DNA from: Bacteroidota bacterium
GTDB lineage: Bacteria > Bacteroidota > Bacteroidia > B-17B0 > Aurantibacillaceae
Direction of reading: 5' to 3'
Length of the DNA: 64,000 nt
NCBI GenBank assembly: GCA_021155905.1
Contig: JAJNBG010000016.1
Coordinates: forward strand, 1-64,000
The notes beneath the pieces were generated by a model. It did not search any database. It was not told where the DNA came from and saw only the letters and a list, made by a program, of their open reading frames with translations. Position 1 is the stretch's first letter. Every line of letters starts with the position of its first letter. Positions 38,001 to 44,925 of the stretch are shown here, piece after piece. A program made the translations under genes and the position numbers.

Positions 38001-39272
38001 GCTACTACTTGCGCCATTGGCAAATAATTGTGTTGGTTGAGATAAATTTGTCGAGAATGTTTCCACGCAACCGTTAGCATTTGTCGTTGTAACGGTATAA
38101 ACTCCAAAACATAAATTTTTTAAAGTATCCGGGCCTGAAATATTTGTATGCGTAACTCCATTGCTCCAGGTGGCGCTAATAGGTGTCGCAGTCGGAAAAT
38201 TGGGCCTTAACACTATTTTACCATTACAATCTCCAAAACAATTAGGCATAATGCTGGTAAATAAAATACTTGATGTTGGCGGTATCGCTACTCCAACTAA
38301 AACGCCTCCGTTTTCACCAATATTGTTTGTGATAGAAACAGGATAAGCCGATACACAACCACATATGCCTGTAATTGTATGGGTTGCTGCTGTGAGCCCA
38401 CTAAGTGAAATATTAGGGGTGCCACATTGCGAATTTATAAAAATATCAAAGGGTGGGTCTGTACAACCCGACAAATTAAGCACAATTTTCCCATCACACG
38501 CACCTGGACAAGTTGGCAATACACCAAAAGCCCCAGGATTATTGCAAGGAGACAATGTCTTTAACACTACACCTCCTATGGAATTCAAATAATTTAAAGT
38601 CTTTGGAGATAATTTAGTTTTATCTGTTATAATTTTAGATTGGGAATTTAGGCTTGCACTCAAGGTTGTATTAGCCAGCATATTAAATATACTGGCTTGA
38701 ATTGAAACCGTATTCAAATTAAAATTATAACCTTCAAACTTAATATTATCCACAAAAATTGTTGAATTTTTCAATGTGAAATTACCGGATAAGGAAAGTG
38801 ATTTTGAAGTTGCAAACACACCTAATTCTACGTCTGACTCTGCATTTAAGAAAACATCGTTCGTTAACTTATTATGCGAGAATTGATATTTGACCGCGGT
38901 TTGTGGATTTAAATTGATTTTTCCGTTTAACTTTAAAAAGAAGTTAGGATTTAGATTGACATCGCCATTGACAGTCAAATCAACATTTGGAGAACCAATA
39001 ACATCAATGTTAAAAAAAGTGTTTTCAGCTTTTATTGAATTAAAATCGAAACTATGTAATGCATGAATTGTAAAACTTTGGGCAGATGATGCGTTATCAA
39101 AAATAACAGTTGATCCTGAACTTGGAATTTTATTTGCAGAGCTTCCACCACTTGTTAATGACCAATGATTAGCATCATTCCAGTAACCGGAACCACCTAC
39201 CCAATATAATGTTTGAGCATTTAAATAACCAGCAGTTAACAGAACTATAAAAAGTAGTAGTTTTCTCAACAT
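29007..39272 (-). CDS. Giant SprB-repeat surface adhesin with gliding-type C-terminal domain
   Basis: The 3421-residue protein has a signal peptide (1-19) and an N-terminal region opening with LYWVGGSGYWNDANHWSL, a motif common at the start of Bacteroidota surface proteins. A beta-rich region follows (to about 240). About 38 SprB-like units of roughly 75 residues come next (about 240-3165), most with CNGxCNGxxxxxxxGGTxPYxYxW and a closing LCAGxYTVxVTDxxGC; the first two are divergent. Two PKD/Ig-like domains come next (about 3165-3320), then a type-B T9SS/gliding-motility C-terminal domain (IIPNGFSPNGDGKNDVW, VEVYNRWGEQLFYSKGY). It should be exported by T9SS as a long cell-surface filament for adhesion or gliding. 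Disulfides between the paired Cys of each unit are plausible. Confidence 0.95.
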   Translation of the reverse strand: MLRKLLLFIVLLTAGYLNAQTLYWVGGSGYWNDANHWSLTSGGSSANKIPSSGSTVIFDNASSAQSFTIHALHSFDFNSIKAENTFFNIDVIGSPNVDLTVNGDVNLNPNFFLKLNGKINLNPQTAVKYQFSHNKLTNDVFLNAESDVELGVFATSKSLSLSGNFTLKNSTIFVDNIKFEGYNFNLNTVSIQASIFNMLANTTLSASLNSQSKIITDKTKLSPKTLNYLNSIGGVVLKTLSPCNNPGAFGVLPTCPGACDGKIVLNLSGCTDPPFDIFINSQCGTPNISLSGLTAATHTITGICGCVSAYPVSITNNIGENGGVLVGVAIPPTSSILFTSIMPNCFGDCNGKIVLRPNFPTATPISATWSNGVTHTNISGPDTLKNLCFGVYTVTTTNANGCVETFSTNLSQPTQLFANGASSSITCNGSCNGSGNVSPTGGTPGYTYSWVSATSTPSTSTGSSISNLCPGVVTMTVTDSKTCTATFSATITQPPAVTLTINRTNLVCGSLCNGSATVTATGGIPGTFTYSWAPNGGTASTASGLCAGLYTVTVTNNGSCVRTITVAITSPPTLTATPTQTNLACTGVCIGAINLNPAGGTTPRTFAWSPNTSTSSVVSNLCAGVYSYTITDAAFCTYTNSVTITQPPATTLTMSHTDVTCNSLCNGTATGLMTGGTTPYTYSWTPVAPTTSLITNLCPGTYTLRVTDFRGCFETNTVTIVQPTVISVNTTSVSPTCNGLCNGSIDSNPAGGTAPYTFSLQSTGAPVTSNPPYLNLCAGSYTVVVRDAAGCTRTQTVNLIQPNPVTLSLTPTQNTCFNQCNAIISTVVNGGTPGFTFSWSTGATGSSLNNVCSGVYSATVTDFNGCTGSGSVTITSPPDLTVNIVPTNPNCDAQCNGIATASVSGGTPNYTINWNNGPIGNINSGLCQGVYTATVTDFFGCIKTQTVSIITPPAITLTPANGTVSCAGSCDGTVSVTPTGGTAGYFYSWNATPVQSTQVANGLCVGNYIVNVTDANGCIASIGASVAQPTVLTASIGNVLPSCNVCIGAATASGIGGTPPYNYSWSGGQMIPSPTDLCVGPQTVIVTDSKGCTTTQTVQIVPTVITVITTNGNTLTCNGGCTGIATANPFGGSGGYTYTWTPAAAAPIQNVATAIGLCAGTHTVRVEDSNGCSSTNTVSFTNPPAITLTVNHTNVSCNGFCNATASATATGGTGAMTYDWQSGGQTTPAISGLCAGDYTVTATDFNNCPVSQVVTVTQTNSLSSTFSFTNPSTCTSTDGIIEAFPSGGTAPYTITWSPGTSTVNPRTNLAAGTYSLNITDALGCTQTIVTTLNNPTGPTVTVTSNSIACFGSCTGSATLSIAGNGPFSVNGSTIAATTATLSGLCAGITIPVVIDVNTCVTNQTISISEPSQLLTNGVVANDPCNASCSGSINLTPTGGTAPYNYTWIPSGGSGPDPVNLCAGNYTVNITDANSCATTNTFVVTEPPAVTLNFNKKDVLCNASCTGGVRAIVAGGTSPYTYTWTAAAPFVTAHIDTIVNICAGVYTVSVSDANGCVITDTVRIGEPTPLTSTITSVNVKCNGQCNGSAIINAGGGTLPYTYNYNTTPVTNSQIVNGLCVGSYTGNVTDANGCRVSAGFSISEPLPIVVTATISNPLCNAACNGSVATTVTGGSPNYSYNWIPSGSPVANPTGLCAGNYTVVVTDDSLCTGRAFIVLTDPPALIANTSFTNPTCNGGCNGAVSATPIGGTAPFNYSWMSPSFSTQTVSNLCAGNYTVTVSDANSCQSIQTVSLTNPASIGINPATTPATCGFGDGSISAVGTLGVAPYSFNWLPPVSAGQATSSVVTNLAAGVYTVIVTDAASCSATISVPVSDSNGPGGATITSTNVTCMGQCNGAAAVSNPFGGTPPYAISWVIPATTNTLITGLCAGTYTVQLRDSNNCLFFQPTTILEPQLIDDNENLISASCLGNCNGIIALNPTGGNGGYAYAWSPVTATTGTITNVCTGVHTATITDVLGCNLVASYFLPSITTITSNTVATNNQCFGNCNGTLLVTNVAGGLPNYSYNWTDNSGQTTSLATGLCNGNYSVTVTDANGCFNVFPATITSPAPVTFTSGVTQPNCGLCDGTATLTPTGGTPAYTYVWSAANQTGNNATNLCAGVYMVQVTDGNGCQSNTNVVVNNSTGLTGETVTFKDMSCSGVCDGTVTVTAIGGTGTISYSWLHTSSTSQTQVGLCAGTYFCNMTDANGCTRTASVVIGSTTSLTLTPQITQSSCTSSTGSITVGVAGGTGSYTYTWLPVGSTATLTNLAPGTYTLLVSDGNCSQTQVYSISAINAPAVTFTTQNEGCSGTCNGSIALTISGGTPTYTTAWSNGASTQNINGLCAGPYTYTITDAAGCQAVRNFSISNIPSVVFSVPDVDNPTCNNNCNGMVTAVPSGGTLPYTFSWIVSTSTTSVANNLCSGNYSLTVNDANACAAQQTYTLTGPSSITVTAVVTDLLCNAVPTGSIDLTVSGGTPGTGYTYTWTPGPVFTEDLNGILAGTYNISLMDANNCVVDSSFVITQPIAVDDHEIITPSACFGNCNGSIQLAPTGGNGGPYTYSWTPNVSTTVTAVNLCPGPLTATITDSQGCLFVANYNIPSVTTITANTLAVNNNCFTDCNGVLTVTNAAGGLPPFTYQWTDGLGQMGPIATGLCTGTYSVKVMDANGCFNMIPATVGSPSQVTFTPAITPPGCDQCNGSVIVNPVGGTPGYSYLWTNNQTGNTATNLCGGAYGVRITDGNGCINTTTVIINSASGIIGETVTFTDVTCGGTCDGTANVTAVGGVIPITYSWVHNGSASQSQSNLCAGTYFCNMTDANGCSRTASVVIGATTTMTVSTQVTQSSCSSNTGSITASASGGSGTYSYAWIPAAGNTATVTNLTPGVYTLTVSDGSCSQTQVFTVQSFSAPVITSTQKDISCASVCDGSISITVSGGVAPLNTLWSNASTTNAIGALCAGSYSVKVTDAAGCSAIRNFSLDTLPSIVFSIPDLDDPLCNNSCDGSLTVIPVGGALPYTYTWTPTNINTATSNSLCAGNYSITVKDANGCPATNSYSLSNPSAITLTATITDATCSTAPDGAITTTVSGGTPGYTTIWTPGNSSSLINVLSGPYTVTVTDANGCILDSAFIINSIITVNAVAGNDTLFCQNGTLFLNGSNSSSDPGTTYQWLSLPSNTVVAGTLITSVSPPTGTNTFVLVATDGTGFCIDRDSIVVTSNAMPAVDAGPMVSIPLYSSAQIGGSPTGPSGSTFSWTPSNALDNPINSNPTSGTTVTTIYTVTVVDSNGCSNSDTVTVFIYPEVIIPNGFSPNGDGKNDVWQIDFIDQFPDCEVEVYNRWGEQLFYSKGYTIPFNGQYKGKDLPVGTYYYIINLNHPSHPDAYTSPLTIFR
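29775..33420 (-). repeat. Tandem duplication of an eight-unit SprB block
   Basis: Units 23-30 (about 31591-33420) and 31-38 (about 29775-31590) match one to one in order: DDNENL/DDHEII, TNNQCF/VNNNCF, TQPNCGLCDG/TPPGCDQCNG, GETVTFKDMSC/GETVTFTDVTC, TQSSCTSSTGSI/TQSSCSSNTGSI, then the RNFSI/RNFSL, VPDVDNPTC/IPDLDDPLC and final NNCVVDSSF/NGCILDSAF units. Each block is about 1.82 kb. The two copies have diverged, so the duplication is old. Confidence 0.85.
29775..38500 (-). repeat. Coding tandem array of about 38 SprB-like units
   Basis: Units of about 225 bp encode the CNG/GGT/LCAG/TDxxGC module. I counted 38 by reading the protein: two divergent, then 36 recognisable ones. Units 14, 21, 27 and 35 lack the second Cys of the CxxxCxG pair and have AAGTY- or APGTY-type centres, so there are at least two unit classes. 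The last 16 units form a higher-order duplication listed separately. Confidence 0.8.
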
Positions 39273-39387
39273 AACAATTTTTAACTTTTACGAATTTAAA
39301 GCAGTTTGGGTTTCTAAATATAAGAAAATAACCCTAATATTAACAATCCAACTGTGTGAAACCTATTATTTATTGATTGAATAAAAT

Positions 39388-39960
39388 ATGAACGAACAAC
39401 TTTTAAATACCTGGAAAACTCTTTCGTCTGAATTAGTCTATGAATCTCCATGGATAGCTGTTAACAAACATCAGACCATTAATCCCGCAGGCAACCCTGC
39501 GGTGTATAGCGTTGTGAACTTTAAAAATTTAGCAATTGGCATTCTTCCGTTAAGCGAAGATGGATATACCTGGTTAGTGGGCCAATGGCGGTATCCGCTA
39601 AATGCCTATAGCTGGGAGATTCCAGAGGGAGGGGGGCCATTGGGAGAAAAACCACTGGACACCGCTATCCGCGAGTTAAAAGAAGAAACAGGAATTGTCG
39701 CCAAACACTTTGAAGAGATTATGCAGATGCATTTAAGCAATTCTGTAAGTGATGAACATGCGTTTGTATTCCTGGCTACAGATTTAACATTTGAAGAAGC
39801 GGAACCGGAAGAAAGCGAGGACCTGAAAATCAAAAAACTTCATATTAACGAAGCCTTTGACATGGTTTTGAAAGGAGAAATTACAGACTCAATCAGTGTG
39901 GCTGCTATTTTTAAAGTGAAATATTTAATTGATCAGGGAGAAATAAAAATTACCAGGTAG
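39388..39960 (+). CDS. Nudix hydrolase (ADP-ribose pyrophosphatase-like)
   Basis: The 190-residue protein carries a complete Nudix box (Gx5Ex7REUxEExGU) with REL and EETGI at about residues 92-100. The N-terminal segment VYESPWIAVNKHQTINPAGNP is like that of ADP-ribose and sugar-nucleotide pyrophosphatases, which cleave nucleoside diphosphates linked to another group with Mg2+. The exact substrate cannot be fixed. The gene converges with the KdsC-like gene, their 3' ends overlapping by 11 bp. It starts 115 bp from the start of the giant SprB gene, in divergent orientation. Confidence 0.92.
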   Translation: MNEQLLNTWKTLSSELVYESPWIAVNKHQTINPAGNPAVYSVVNFKNLAIGILPLSEDGYTWLVGQWRYPLNAYSWEIPEGGGPLGEKPLDTAIRELKEETGIVAKHFEEIMQMHLSNSVSDEHAFVFLATDLTFEEAEPEESEDLKIKKLHINEAFDMVLKGEITDSISVAAIFKVKYLIDQGEIKITR

Positions 39961-40462
39961 TAATTTCCCAGGTTCCCTGAGAACGAAGAACCTGTTCCAC
40001 AATATCACGGACGCATCCTTCTCCTCCATTGCGATTGGAGATATACAAACATATCTCCTTAATCTCTGTGGCAGAATTATAGGGACAGGTTGCTACCCCT
40101 ACCCTTTTCATCACTTCATAATCGGGCAGATCATCGCCCATATAAAGGATTTCATCTTCATTCAAACTGTGCTCGTTGATGTAATCTTTATAGCATTGCA
40201 GTTTATCATGCTGTGATAAAAACACATCCTGTATGCCTAAACCATGCAATGCTTTTTTGATGATCTGACTGCTGCCGCCGGTGATCATTGCGATGCGGTA
40301 ACCTTTCCTGACAGCTAATTGCAAAGCATAACCATCTTTTGAATTCATGTTTCTCAGAAACTCTCCATTCTCCATTAAAAAAACCTGCCCGTTGGTCAGA
40401 ACTCCATCCACATCAAATAACAATGTTTTGATTCTCGGTAATTTTTGCTTGAAGTTTTCCAT
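39950..40462 (-). CDS. KdsC-like HAD-family phosphatase
   Basis: The 170-residue protein is a cap-less HAD-IIIA phosphatase like 3-deoxy-D-manno-octulosonate 8-phosphate phosphatase, which supplies KDO for lipopolysaccharide. The motif I loop is LLFDVDGVLTNG (the two catalytic Asp near residues 17 and 19). Motif II is MITGGSS, the Lys is in KALHGLG or the following DVFLSQHDK, and motif III is YMGDDLPD. Length fits the KdsC family. It is the last gene of the ccm-containing operon, 4 bp after the DUF2520 gene. KDO-8-phosphate phosphatase is the best guess; a related small phosphatase is possible. Confidence 0.85.
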   Translation of the reverse strand: MENFKQKLPRIKTLLFDVDGVLTNGQVFLMENGEFLRNMNSKDGYALQLAVRKGYRIAMITGGSSQIIKKALHGLGIQDVFLSQHDKLQCYKDYINEHSLNEDEILYMGDDLPDYEVMKRVGVATCPYNSATEIKEICLYISNRNGGEGCVRDIVEQVLRSQGTWEITTW

Positions 40463-40466
40463 GGAT

Positions 40467-41264
40467 CTATTTTGAATGTTGTGAAATTATTAAAGCTGAT
40501 AATGTTTTATACACGTCGGTGAATTGCTTGTTGCTTTTTAACAGAGTTAAATGTTTTTTCATCACCGTATGATCATGACGCATGGCCGGCCCGGTTTGTG
40601 CATTTTTAGGATGAACTTTTTCAAGCTTCTGAAACGAATGCTGCATAATGGGTAACAAAAGCGCGGTGTCCTTTTTGCCAAGATTTTTTTCAATCAACTC
40701 ATAGGCCGAAACATACAGAGCATTTGTAAAATTACACGCAAACACAGCTGCCAAATGGATCTGAAGCCTTTTTTGAGAATCTACTTTTTTTATAAGTCCA
40801 GAAACCTGGCTGCCCAATTGTATCAGGGCAGTAAGCGTTTTTTTTGAATTGCCTTCAATCAACACCGGTGTATTCTGCCAGTCAATTTCAGCACCAATGT
40901 AAAACGTTTGTAAAGGATAATATACTCCAATATTCGGAGAAGCAGGTTGAAGAATTTTCATATCCATACTTCCAGACGTATGAACAACAATTCCTTTTAT
41001 GTTTACAGATGCAAGATTTTTCACAACCTCAACAATTGCATTATCCTTCACTGCGATGATATAGACGTCAGCCGAATGATTAATGGATGTATAATTTGTC
41101 GCGAGTTCACAGCCGAATTTTTTTGAAAATAATTTAGCTTCTTTTGAATTCCGGTGATTAAAAACCTGTATTAACCGGGTATTGCTTTTTGACTGGAAAG
41201 ACTCCGCTATGTGATAAGCAACATTGCCCGTGCCAACAATAACTATTTTTAATTGCTTAACCAA
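40467..41264 (-). CDS. Rossmann-like and DUF2520 domain protein
   Basis: The 265-residue protein has an N-terminal NAD(P)-binding Rossmann segment (IVIVGTGNVAYHIAESF, residues 7-23), typical of the proC/F420-dependent-reductase superfamily, and a C-terminal helical DUF2520 domain (AAVFACNFTNALYVSAYEL, GPAMRHDHTVMKKHL). It is probably a dehydrogenase or reductase of unknown substrate. The gene is 3 bp downstream of ccmF and 4 bp upstream of the KdsC-like gene, so it belongs to the same operon; a DUF2520-KdsC pair is familiar in Bacteroidota genomes. Confidence 0.9.
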   Translation of the reverse strand: MVKQLKIVIVGTGNVAYHIAESFQSKSNTRLIQVFNHRNSKEAKLFSKKFGCELATNYTSINHSADVYIIAVKDNAIVEVVKNLASVNIKGIVVHTSGSMDMKILQPASPNIGVYYPLQTFYIGAEIDWQNTPVLIEGNSKKTLTALIQLGSQVSGLIKKVDSQKRLQIHLAAVFACNFTNALYVSAYELIEKNLGKKDTALLLPIMQHSFQKLEKVHPKNAQTGPAMRHDHTVMKKHLTLLKSNKQFTDVYKTLSALIISQHSK

Positions 41265-41267
41265 GTA

Positions 41268-43850
41268 CTAACCGAGTTGAGTTCTGTTTTTTCTTCTGCG
41301 CTCCATGATGGCCACCACTGTACCAATAATCATCACCAGGCAGCCGAGCCACAACACGTTAATGAAAGGAAACATATACGCTTCCAATACCACAAATTCT
41401 CTGGTATTGTTTACCTTTTCACTCATCTGGATTTCAATGCTTCCTTCCTGGGGATTAATCTTCCAGAAAATAAATTTCAATCCTAACTCATTCAATTCAA
41501 ATTCATCTGGTAACACTGTATTATTTTTCAATATATATTTTGGCGTAGCCCGGTAAACTGTTCCATTAATATCTGTAGCTTTTAGTACGGCAGTGACAAC
41601 CAGTAAACTATCATTTTTAGAATATTGTTCTTCCGTTAAATTAGTAGTGATGCTGTCGATTAAAATAATCGCATTGTCTGCAAAAATAGTATCGTGCATA
41701 TGACCGACAAAATTGGTTGGCTCTTTATACGCATCCTTTTTCACTGCGCGGTTGTCCGATAAATCGGCATAAGTAATGTGTGTGTATATATCGCTGCCAA
41801 GAAAATGTTTAGTGTCGGGATTAGAGGCCTGACCCATGCGCGGATTGTCCTGCACCATTGGGCTCAGTTCGAACGCTTTGACTAGTTTACCATACTTATC
41901 TTTGGTGAAATAATCCATGTGAAAGAACACATCAATACCCTTATGTTCTTTACCCTTATATGTTACCAGGTAATTTCCCATTGGTAAAGTATCGCCTTTG
42001 GTAAGCACCAGACTTTTTTTAGCACTGAAATTTTCGCCCAAACTGGCCACATTTTTTTGAGAAGTATTTTGTGAAATCGTTTGCTTTTTAGATGTGGAAA
42101 TCAAGGCTCCCAATAAAATCAACGCGAAGCCAATATGCGCTATGGAGGCGCCGGCATGACGGGTTTTACCTTTAAGGGTTCGCATCCAATAATCCAAATT
42201 GCAAAAAACAGCAAACAAAGCTGATATAAAAAGGATCGCATAAGAAATCAGGTTCCACTTGTCAATAGATTTTGCTAAAGAATACTCTTTCAAAAAGTAT
42301 AGAGGAATCACCGCCGACAGCCCAAAAATCACTGCAAAAACGCCTGACCAGGTGATGTGCTTGATGAATCGTTTGGGATCCGTTTTTTGGTATTTGAAAA
42401 ACTGCGTCACCGCTACCAATACCAGTGCAACGATAGCAAAAGGAACCATCCATAAATTATAATCGGCTACCTTAATCGGTGCTTTTTCAAGCGAAAATAA
42501 TTTGTTCAGTACCGGAATAGATGTAAAGTAAGTAATAACCAGGGACGCTAATAAAAATACCAGGGAACCGACAAACATCCAGAACTCACGGGAATATAAA
42601 CTTTCCTCTTCCTCCTCTTTCGGGAAGAATTTCATGTAGGAATAAATGGTAATCACGAAACTGATTCCCAGCCAGGTTAACAATAATATAATCTTGTATC
42701 CTATGACGATTCCTAAAAATAACATCATGAAAGACACCATGAGATAGGACACCCTGATCAATTTATCATGAATCAATAAGACAACACAAATCAACACAAA
42801 AGTCAAAACATAGACCACTAATTGTCCCTGCATTCCCAGATCTGTAAAGGCATGTACGGAGCTGTTCCCTAAAATCCCACTGCGCGTTAAGAACGTTGAA
42901 TACAAAACTAATAAGAAAGAAGCGATGGCCATTAAATGCGTCATGAATAATGAGCCGCCTTTGTTTTTATTAATAATCATCACGTGTCCTGCTCCTACCA
43001 TTACCAGCCAGGGAACCAACGAAGAATTTTCAACCGGATCCCATGCCCAGAAACCACCGAAACTCAATGCCTCGTATGCCCATGCGCCTCCCATTAAGAT
43101 GCCGGTACCTAAAATCATGATGCTGAAGAATGTCCAGGTTAAAGCCGGCTTTTGCCATGTTGTAAAATCACGTTTCCACAATCCGGCGATGGCAAACACA
43201 AAAGGAACTAAGGTTGAAGAAAATCCTAAAAACAAAGTAGGAGGATGAATGGTCATCCAGTAATTCATTAATAAAGGATTTAAGCCGCGCCCGTCTATCT
43301 TAGTTGGAAAGCCGGGTATACTAAGGAAAGGCATGTTAGCGAAATCAGGATTTTCTCTCAGCAATAGAAACGGATTCGTTCCCAGTTTGTAATCACCAAT
43401 AAAAATTCCCAATAACATGCTCGCAATAAACACCTGAACCAGTGCGAAAATGGCCATAGTTGGAGCTTCCCATTTAGCATCAATGGTTCTACGTAAAATA
43501 TTTCCTAATACAACGTTCCAAAATGCCCATAACAAAAAACTCCCTTCCTGTCCTTCCCAGAAACAGGACATGATATACTGCATGGGCATTTCATTATTAC
43601 TGTGCTGATATACATACGAATATTCGTAGTAATGGTTGAACAGCATAAAAAAGATAGTGGCAGCTATACCAATGATAGAGATGGAGTGAATAGAAAAAGC
43701 AACATTTGCAAATCTCTTCCATTCAGACGTTAACACTTCTTTGGAATAAAAATAATACCCAACTGCTGAAAGCACTGCTGCAATAAGAGATAAAATAACG
43801 AATCCGTTACCTATTTGCCCAACCCATAAATGCTCCCCGTAATTACTCAT
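41268..43850 (-). CDS. ccmF: Cytochrome c biogenesis heme lyase CcmF
   Basis: The 860-residue integral membrane protein attaches heme to apocytochrome c in the Ccm (system I) pathway. The WWD-type heme-handling signature is GGFWAWDPVENSSLVPWLV (about residue 270), within about 14 hydrophobic helices. A large periplasmic loop (about 600-820) sits between the last helices, and the C-terminus is a basic tail (ERRRKNRTQLG). Its length is larger than the about 650 residues of E. coli CcmF because of the extended loop. It lies downstream of the VOC gene and upstream of the DUF2520 gene in the ccm operon. The CcmG/CcmH partners of standard system I are not in the window. Confidence 0.93.
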   Translation of the reverse strand: MSNYGEHLWVGQIGNGFVILSLIAAVLSAVGYYFYSKEVLTSEWKRFANVAFSIHSISIIGIAATIFFMLFNHYYEYSYVYQHSNNEMPMQYIMSCFWEGQEGSFLLWAFWNVVLGNILRRTIDAKWEAPTMAIFALVQVFIASMLLGIFIGDYKLGTNPFLLLRENPDFANMPFLSIPGFPTKIDGRGLNPLLMNYWMTIHPPTLFLGFSSTLVPFVFAIAGLWKRDFTTWQKPALTWTFFSIMILGTGILMGGAWAYEALSFGGFWAWDPVENSSLVPWLVMVGAGHVMIINKNKGGSLFMTHLMAIASFLLVLYSTFLTRSGILGNSSVHAFTDLGMQGQLVVYVLTFVLICVVLLIHDKLIRVSYLMVSFMMLFLGIVIGYKIILLLTWLGISFVITIYSYMKFFPKEEEEESLYSREFWMFVGSLVFLLASLVITYFTSIPVLNKLFSLEKAPIKVADYNLWMVPFAIVALVLVAVTQFFKYQKTDPKRFIKHITWSGVFAVIFGLSAVIPLYFLKEYSLAKSIDKWNLISYAILFISALFAVFCNLDYWMRTLKGKTRHAGASIAHIGFALILLGALISTSKKQTISQNTSQKNVASLGENFSAKKSLVLTKGDTLPMGNYLVTYKGKEHKGIDVFFHMDYFTKDKYGKLVKAFELSPMVQDNPRMGQASNPDTKHFLGSDIYTHITYADLSDNRAVKKDAYKEPTNFVGHMHDTIFADNAIILIDSITTNLTEEQYSKNDSLLVVTAVLKATDINGTVYRATPKYILKNNTVLPDEFELNELGLKFIFWKINPQEGSIEIQMSEKVNNTREFVVLEAYMFPFINVLWLGCLVMIIGTVVAIMERRRKNRTQLG

Positions 43851-43859
43851 TCTTAAGTT

Positions 43860-44258
43860 CTATTTTTTATTTTTTTCATTCCAGGCCATTGGTTCCCATA
43901 ATTCAAGTTTGTTTCCAGCGGGATCCATGATCCATGTAAAAACACCGTTTTCATGATATTCTGGGCCTTTTACAATTTCAATATTGCCCGCTTTTAATTG
44001 CGAAAGCATTTCTTCCATGTTATCAACACGGTAATTAATCATAAATGAAGATTCGCTCGGACTGAACCATTTAGTGTCAGCCGGCGCAGTGTGCCAGACC
44101 GTTATACCTTTGTCGTCAGCTTTATCATTTGGCCATTTGATGATGGCTCCACCCCATGCTTCCAAGTCTAAGCCTAAATGCTGTTTATACCATTCAGCCA
44201 ATTCTTTTGGATTTTGTGTTTTAAAAAAAACGCCACCAATACCTGTAATTTTTGCCAT
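43860..44258 (-). CDS. VOC (glyoxalase/bleomycin-resistance) family protein
   Basis: This 132-residue protein has the two beta-alpha-beta-beta-beta modules of the vicinal-oxygen-chelate fold: GIGGVFFKTQNPKELAEWYKQ at the start and MINYRVDNMEEMLSQLKAGN followed by WIMDPAGNKLELWEP near the end. The C-terminal Glu and His/Gln positions could bind a metal. Function is not predictable; relatives isomerise methylglyoxal adducts, cleave C-C bonds or sequester drugs. It interrupts the ccm operon between ccmE and ccmF with gaps of 21 and 9 bp, so it is co-transcribed. Confidence 0.88.
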   Translation of the reverse strand: MAKITGIGGVFFKTQNPKELAEWYKQHLGLDLEAWGGAIIKWPNDKADDKGITVWHTAPADTKWFSPSESSFMINYRVDNMEEMLSQLKAGNIEIVKGPEYHENGVFTWIMDPAGNKLELWEPMAWNEKNKK

Positions 44259-44279
44259 GATTTTAAATTTTTATGGAAG

Positions 44280-44663
44280 TTATACCTGCGGCTTACCGTC
44301 GTTATATTTACTTGGACATTTCATCAAAATTTCATTGGCATGAAATTCTTCACCCTGCATTTTCCCTATTAAAACAATTTGTTCAGACTTTTGAAAATCC
44401 TGCGGTACACTTTTATGAAGGACCACTCTTTTCTCAACACCTTTATTGTCAAGCATCACAAACGAACATTCATCGGCATTGATCTTCGGATCATACTGAA
44501 CAGGAACCGTTTTGTTTAATTTGCCAACCACGTGGTATTCGGTATCAGGGTTCGCAGATGCCTCCACGAAATCAGAATAAGAGGCGCTGCTTTGAAGGGA
44601 CGTAAAAATAACGCCTATTGCCACTGCAATAACTATTATTCCTAATATGTGAATCTTTTTCAT
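44280..44663 (-). CDS. ccmE: Cytochrome c maturation heme chaperone CcmE (CxxxY type)
   Basis: The 127-residue protein has an N-terminal membrane anchor (about 6-22) and an OB-fold periplasmic domain (EYHVVGKLNKTVPVQYD, IVLIGKMQGEEFHANEILMKC). CcmE carries heme from CcmC to CcmF. Classical CcmE binds heme covalently through His in HxxxY; here the equivalent site is Cys116-Pro-Ser-Lys-Tyr120, a CxxxY type known from some sulfate reducers, archaea and other lineages with reduced Ccm systems. It is 59 bp downstream of the ccmD-like gene. The absence of the His is a real feature of the sequence, not a frame error, because the ending CPSKYNDGKPQV runs cleanly to the stop. Confidence 0.93.
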   Translation of the reverse strand: MKKIHILGIIVIAVAIGVIFTSLQSSASYSDFVEASANPDTEYHVVGKLNKTVPVQYDPKINADECSFVMLDNKGVEKRVVLHKSVPQDFQKSEQIVLIGKMQGEEFHANEILMKCPSKYNDGKPQV

Positions 44664-44721
44664 TTTGTTTTTTCTTTATAATCCTCCTGCCCCACAAAAG
44701 AGAGACAAAGAAAATAAGTTT

Positions 44722-44925
44722 TTATTTTTCGAGTTTCCGTAATTTAATATCCAGGTATACCAGGTAACCAATCAGGCACATGAAGATGATCGAGATTACT
44801 GTGATGACCACATAGATTTTTCCTTCGCTTCTGAAGGTATCTGCCATTTCAGGTGCAGTTTCCTGAGCCTTCCCTAAAAAAGGAATTACAATACTTAGCA
44901 GGAATAAAATTATTTTATTGTTCAT
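44722..44925 (-). CDS. Small CcmD-like membrane protein
   Basis: The 67-residue protein has an N-terminal signal-like helix (1-20), a short polar stretch (ETAPEMADTFRSEGKIY) and a C-terminal membrane helix (VVITVISIIFMCLIGYLVYLD) with a charged tail (IKLRKLEK). CcmD is a small membrane protein that helps release holo-CcmE from CcmC. Its position between ccmC and ccmE, and an 11-bp overlap with the ccmC end, support the role; the sequence itself is only generally like CcmD. Confidence 0.75.
   Translation of the reverse strand: MNNKIILFLLSIVIPFLGKAQETAPEMADTFRSEGKIYVVITVISIIFMCLIGYLVYLDIKLRKLEK

Noticed and set aside
29775-38500. Regular repeats that could be taken for a CRISPR array
   Set aside because: The units are coding, about 225 bp long and diverged, with no short identical repeats and no spacers.
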